Positions 63,983-64,000 of a stretch of 64,000 nt of DNA are shown here, piece by piece. Position 1 is the first letter of the stretch; each line of letters opens with the position of its first letter. The notes under the pieces are model-generated. The model was not told the DNA's origin, did no database searches, and saw only the letters and a program-made list of their open reading frames with translations. Position numbers and translations under genes: made by a program. Origin of the DNA: Ptiloglossa arizonensis (lineage: Eukaryota; Arthropoda; Insecta; Hymenoptera; Colletidae); the NCBI RefSeq assembly GCF_051014685.1, contig NW_027479676.1, positions 1-64,000 of the forward strand, read 5' to 3'.

Positions 63983-64000
63983 ACCATATCTCGCGAACGG

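Larger units (their letters stand above)
1..64000 (+). repeat. Satellite DNA array, 177-bp monomer, about 361 head-to-tail copies
   Basis: The motif TTGGAGCAGCAGAA recurs every 177 bp (for example at 181 and 358) across the entire window and always on the + strand. Conserved blocks in each monomer are TATCTCGCGAACGGATTGAC, CCTAACCC, GAAACTCGCCCGATTAC and CCCTAGGCC. Variation is concentrated in four short boxes, and the same box variants recur at fixed multiples of 177 bp, so higher-order repeats overlie the monomer repeat. No unique spacer or foreign insert is seen. Length, head-to-tail order and HOR structure match eukaryotic satellite arrays; bacterial tandem arrays of this size and unit length are not known to me. 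Centromeric, pericentromeric or subtelomeric location cannot be told from the sequence. I do not recognise the monomer as a named family. Confidence 0.97.

Noticed and set aside
1..64000. CRISPR array
   Set aside because: The repeat period is 177 bp with no short direct repeat and unique spacer pattern, and the supposed spacers are themselves repeated.
1..64000. Pol III promoter or tRNA-derived SINE origin
   Set aside because: TGGTTAAGCG resembles an A box and GGATTGACC is loosely like a B box. Each misses key positions, their order and spacing within a monomer are wrong, and there is no tRNA fold or tail.
1..64000. CENP-B box
   Set aside because: I looked for the TTCG...GGAA...CGGG pattern on both strands of the monomer and found no convincing match. 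This does not exclude a centromeric role.
1..64000. True telomere tract
   Set aside because: CCTAACCC occurs once per 177 bp and is never tandem, so this is satellite and not terminal repeat.
1..64000. Transposon or retrotransposon insertion within the array
   Set aside because: The monomer register is continuous across the window. No long terminal repeat, inverted repeat, target duplication or foreign segment interrupts it.
1..64000. Inverted array segment or palindromic junction
   Set aside because: Every monomer reads in the same direction. I found no reverse-complement copy of the core on the + strand.
1..64000. Bacterial or phage origin, such as a giant repeat-protein gene
   Set aside because: A giant repeat gene would keep the frame open, but here most monomers carry an in-frame stop. 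No flanking gene, promoter or terminator is present.

Overview
The whole window is one tandem satellite DNA array. A monomer of 177 bp is repeated head to tail in a single orientation from the first base to the last, about 361 copies (64,000/177). I see no unique sequence, no inverted segment, no inserted transposon, no RNA gene and no convincing protein gene. Such a long megasatellite built of nucleosome-sized monomers and layered into higher-order repeats (HORs) points to eukaryotic centromeric, pericentromeric or other heterochromatic DNA. That is inference from architecture; nothing here identifies the species. A representative monomer is about 41% GC. Its CpG observed/expected ratio, counted by hand, is about 1.1, so there is no sign of CpG decay.

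Monomer anatomy, numbering from TTGGAGCAGC as 1: a variable box at about 18-40, a second variable box at about 49-64, a near-invariant core at about 64-97 holding the palindrome TCGCGA (69-74) and CCTAACCC (84-91), a third variable box at about 98-115, a conserved ACTCGCCCGATTAC block at about 121-134, a fourth variable box at about 135-150, a T-run, and CCTAGG (155-160) before the next monomer. Because 177 is 59 x 3, one reading frame runs through adjacent monomers and is closed mainly by two single-base switches to TAG (49-51 and 157-159) and one TAA variant (73-75). This explains the many short open frames of 75-170 codons; they start at TTG and do not look like genes.

Layout: 1-9,690 is block A, an indel-free mosaic whose counterpart is block B at 45,330-58,380. 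A 9-mer (1,595 bp) is duplicated at about 8,070-11,145. A long mosaic at 11,940-24,790 holds three related copies of a roughly 20-mer or longer unit. Sections built from 5-mer and 6-mer units lie at 10,271-11,500, 15,400-17,540 and 24,792-26,940. A 12-mer (2,126 bp) pair lies at 28,502-31,713, a dimer (354 bp) pair at about 31,950-32,650, a 19-mer (3,365 bp) near-identical pair at 32,790-39,519, 6-mer and 7-mer duplications at 43,450-45,700, block B at 45,330-58,380, and a 15-mer (2,655 bp) tandem pair at 58,673-63,982 continuing off the right edge.

The most important quality point is inside block B. Between about 47,470 and 56,800 more than 40 one- or two-base indels, mostly in homopolymers, break the 177-bp register, while the rest of the window is almost free of them. 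This looks like unpolished long-read sequence patched into the assembly. The copy-number differences between blocks A and B should be read with that in mind. The array has no genes that work together; its biology is unequal exchange, HOR amplification and possibly chromatin or centromere function.
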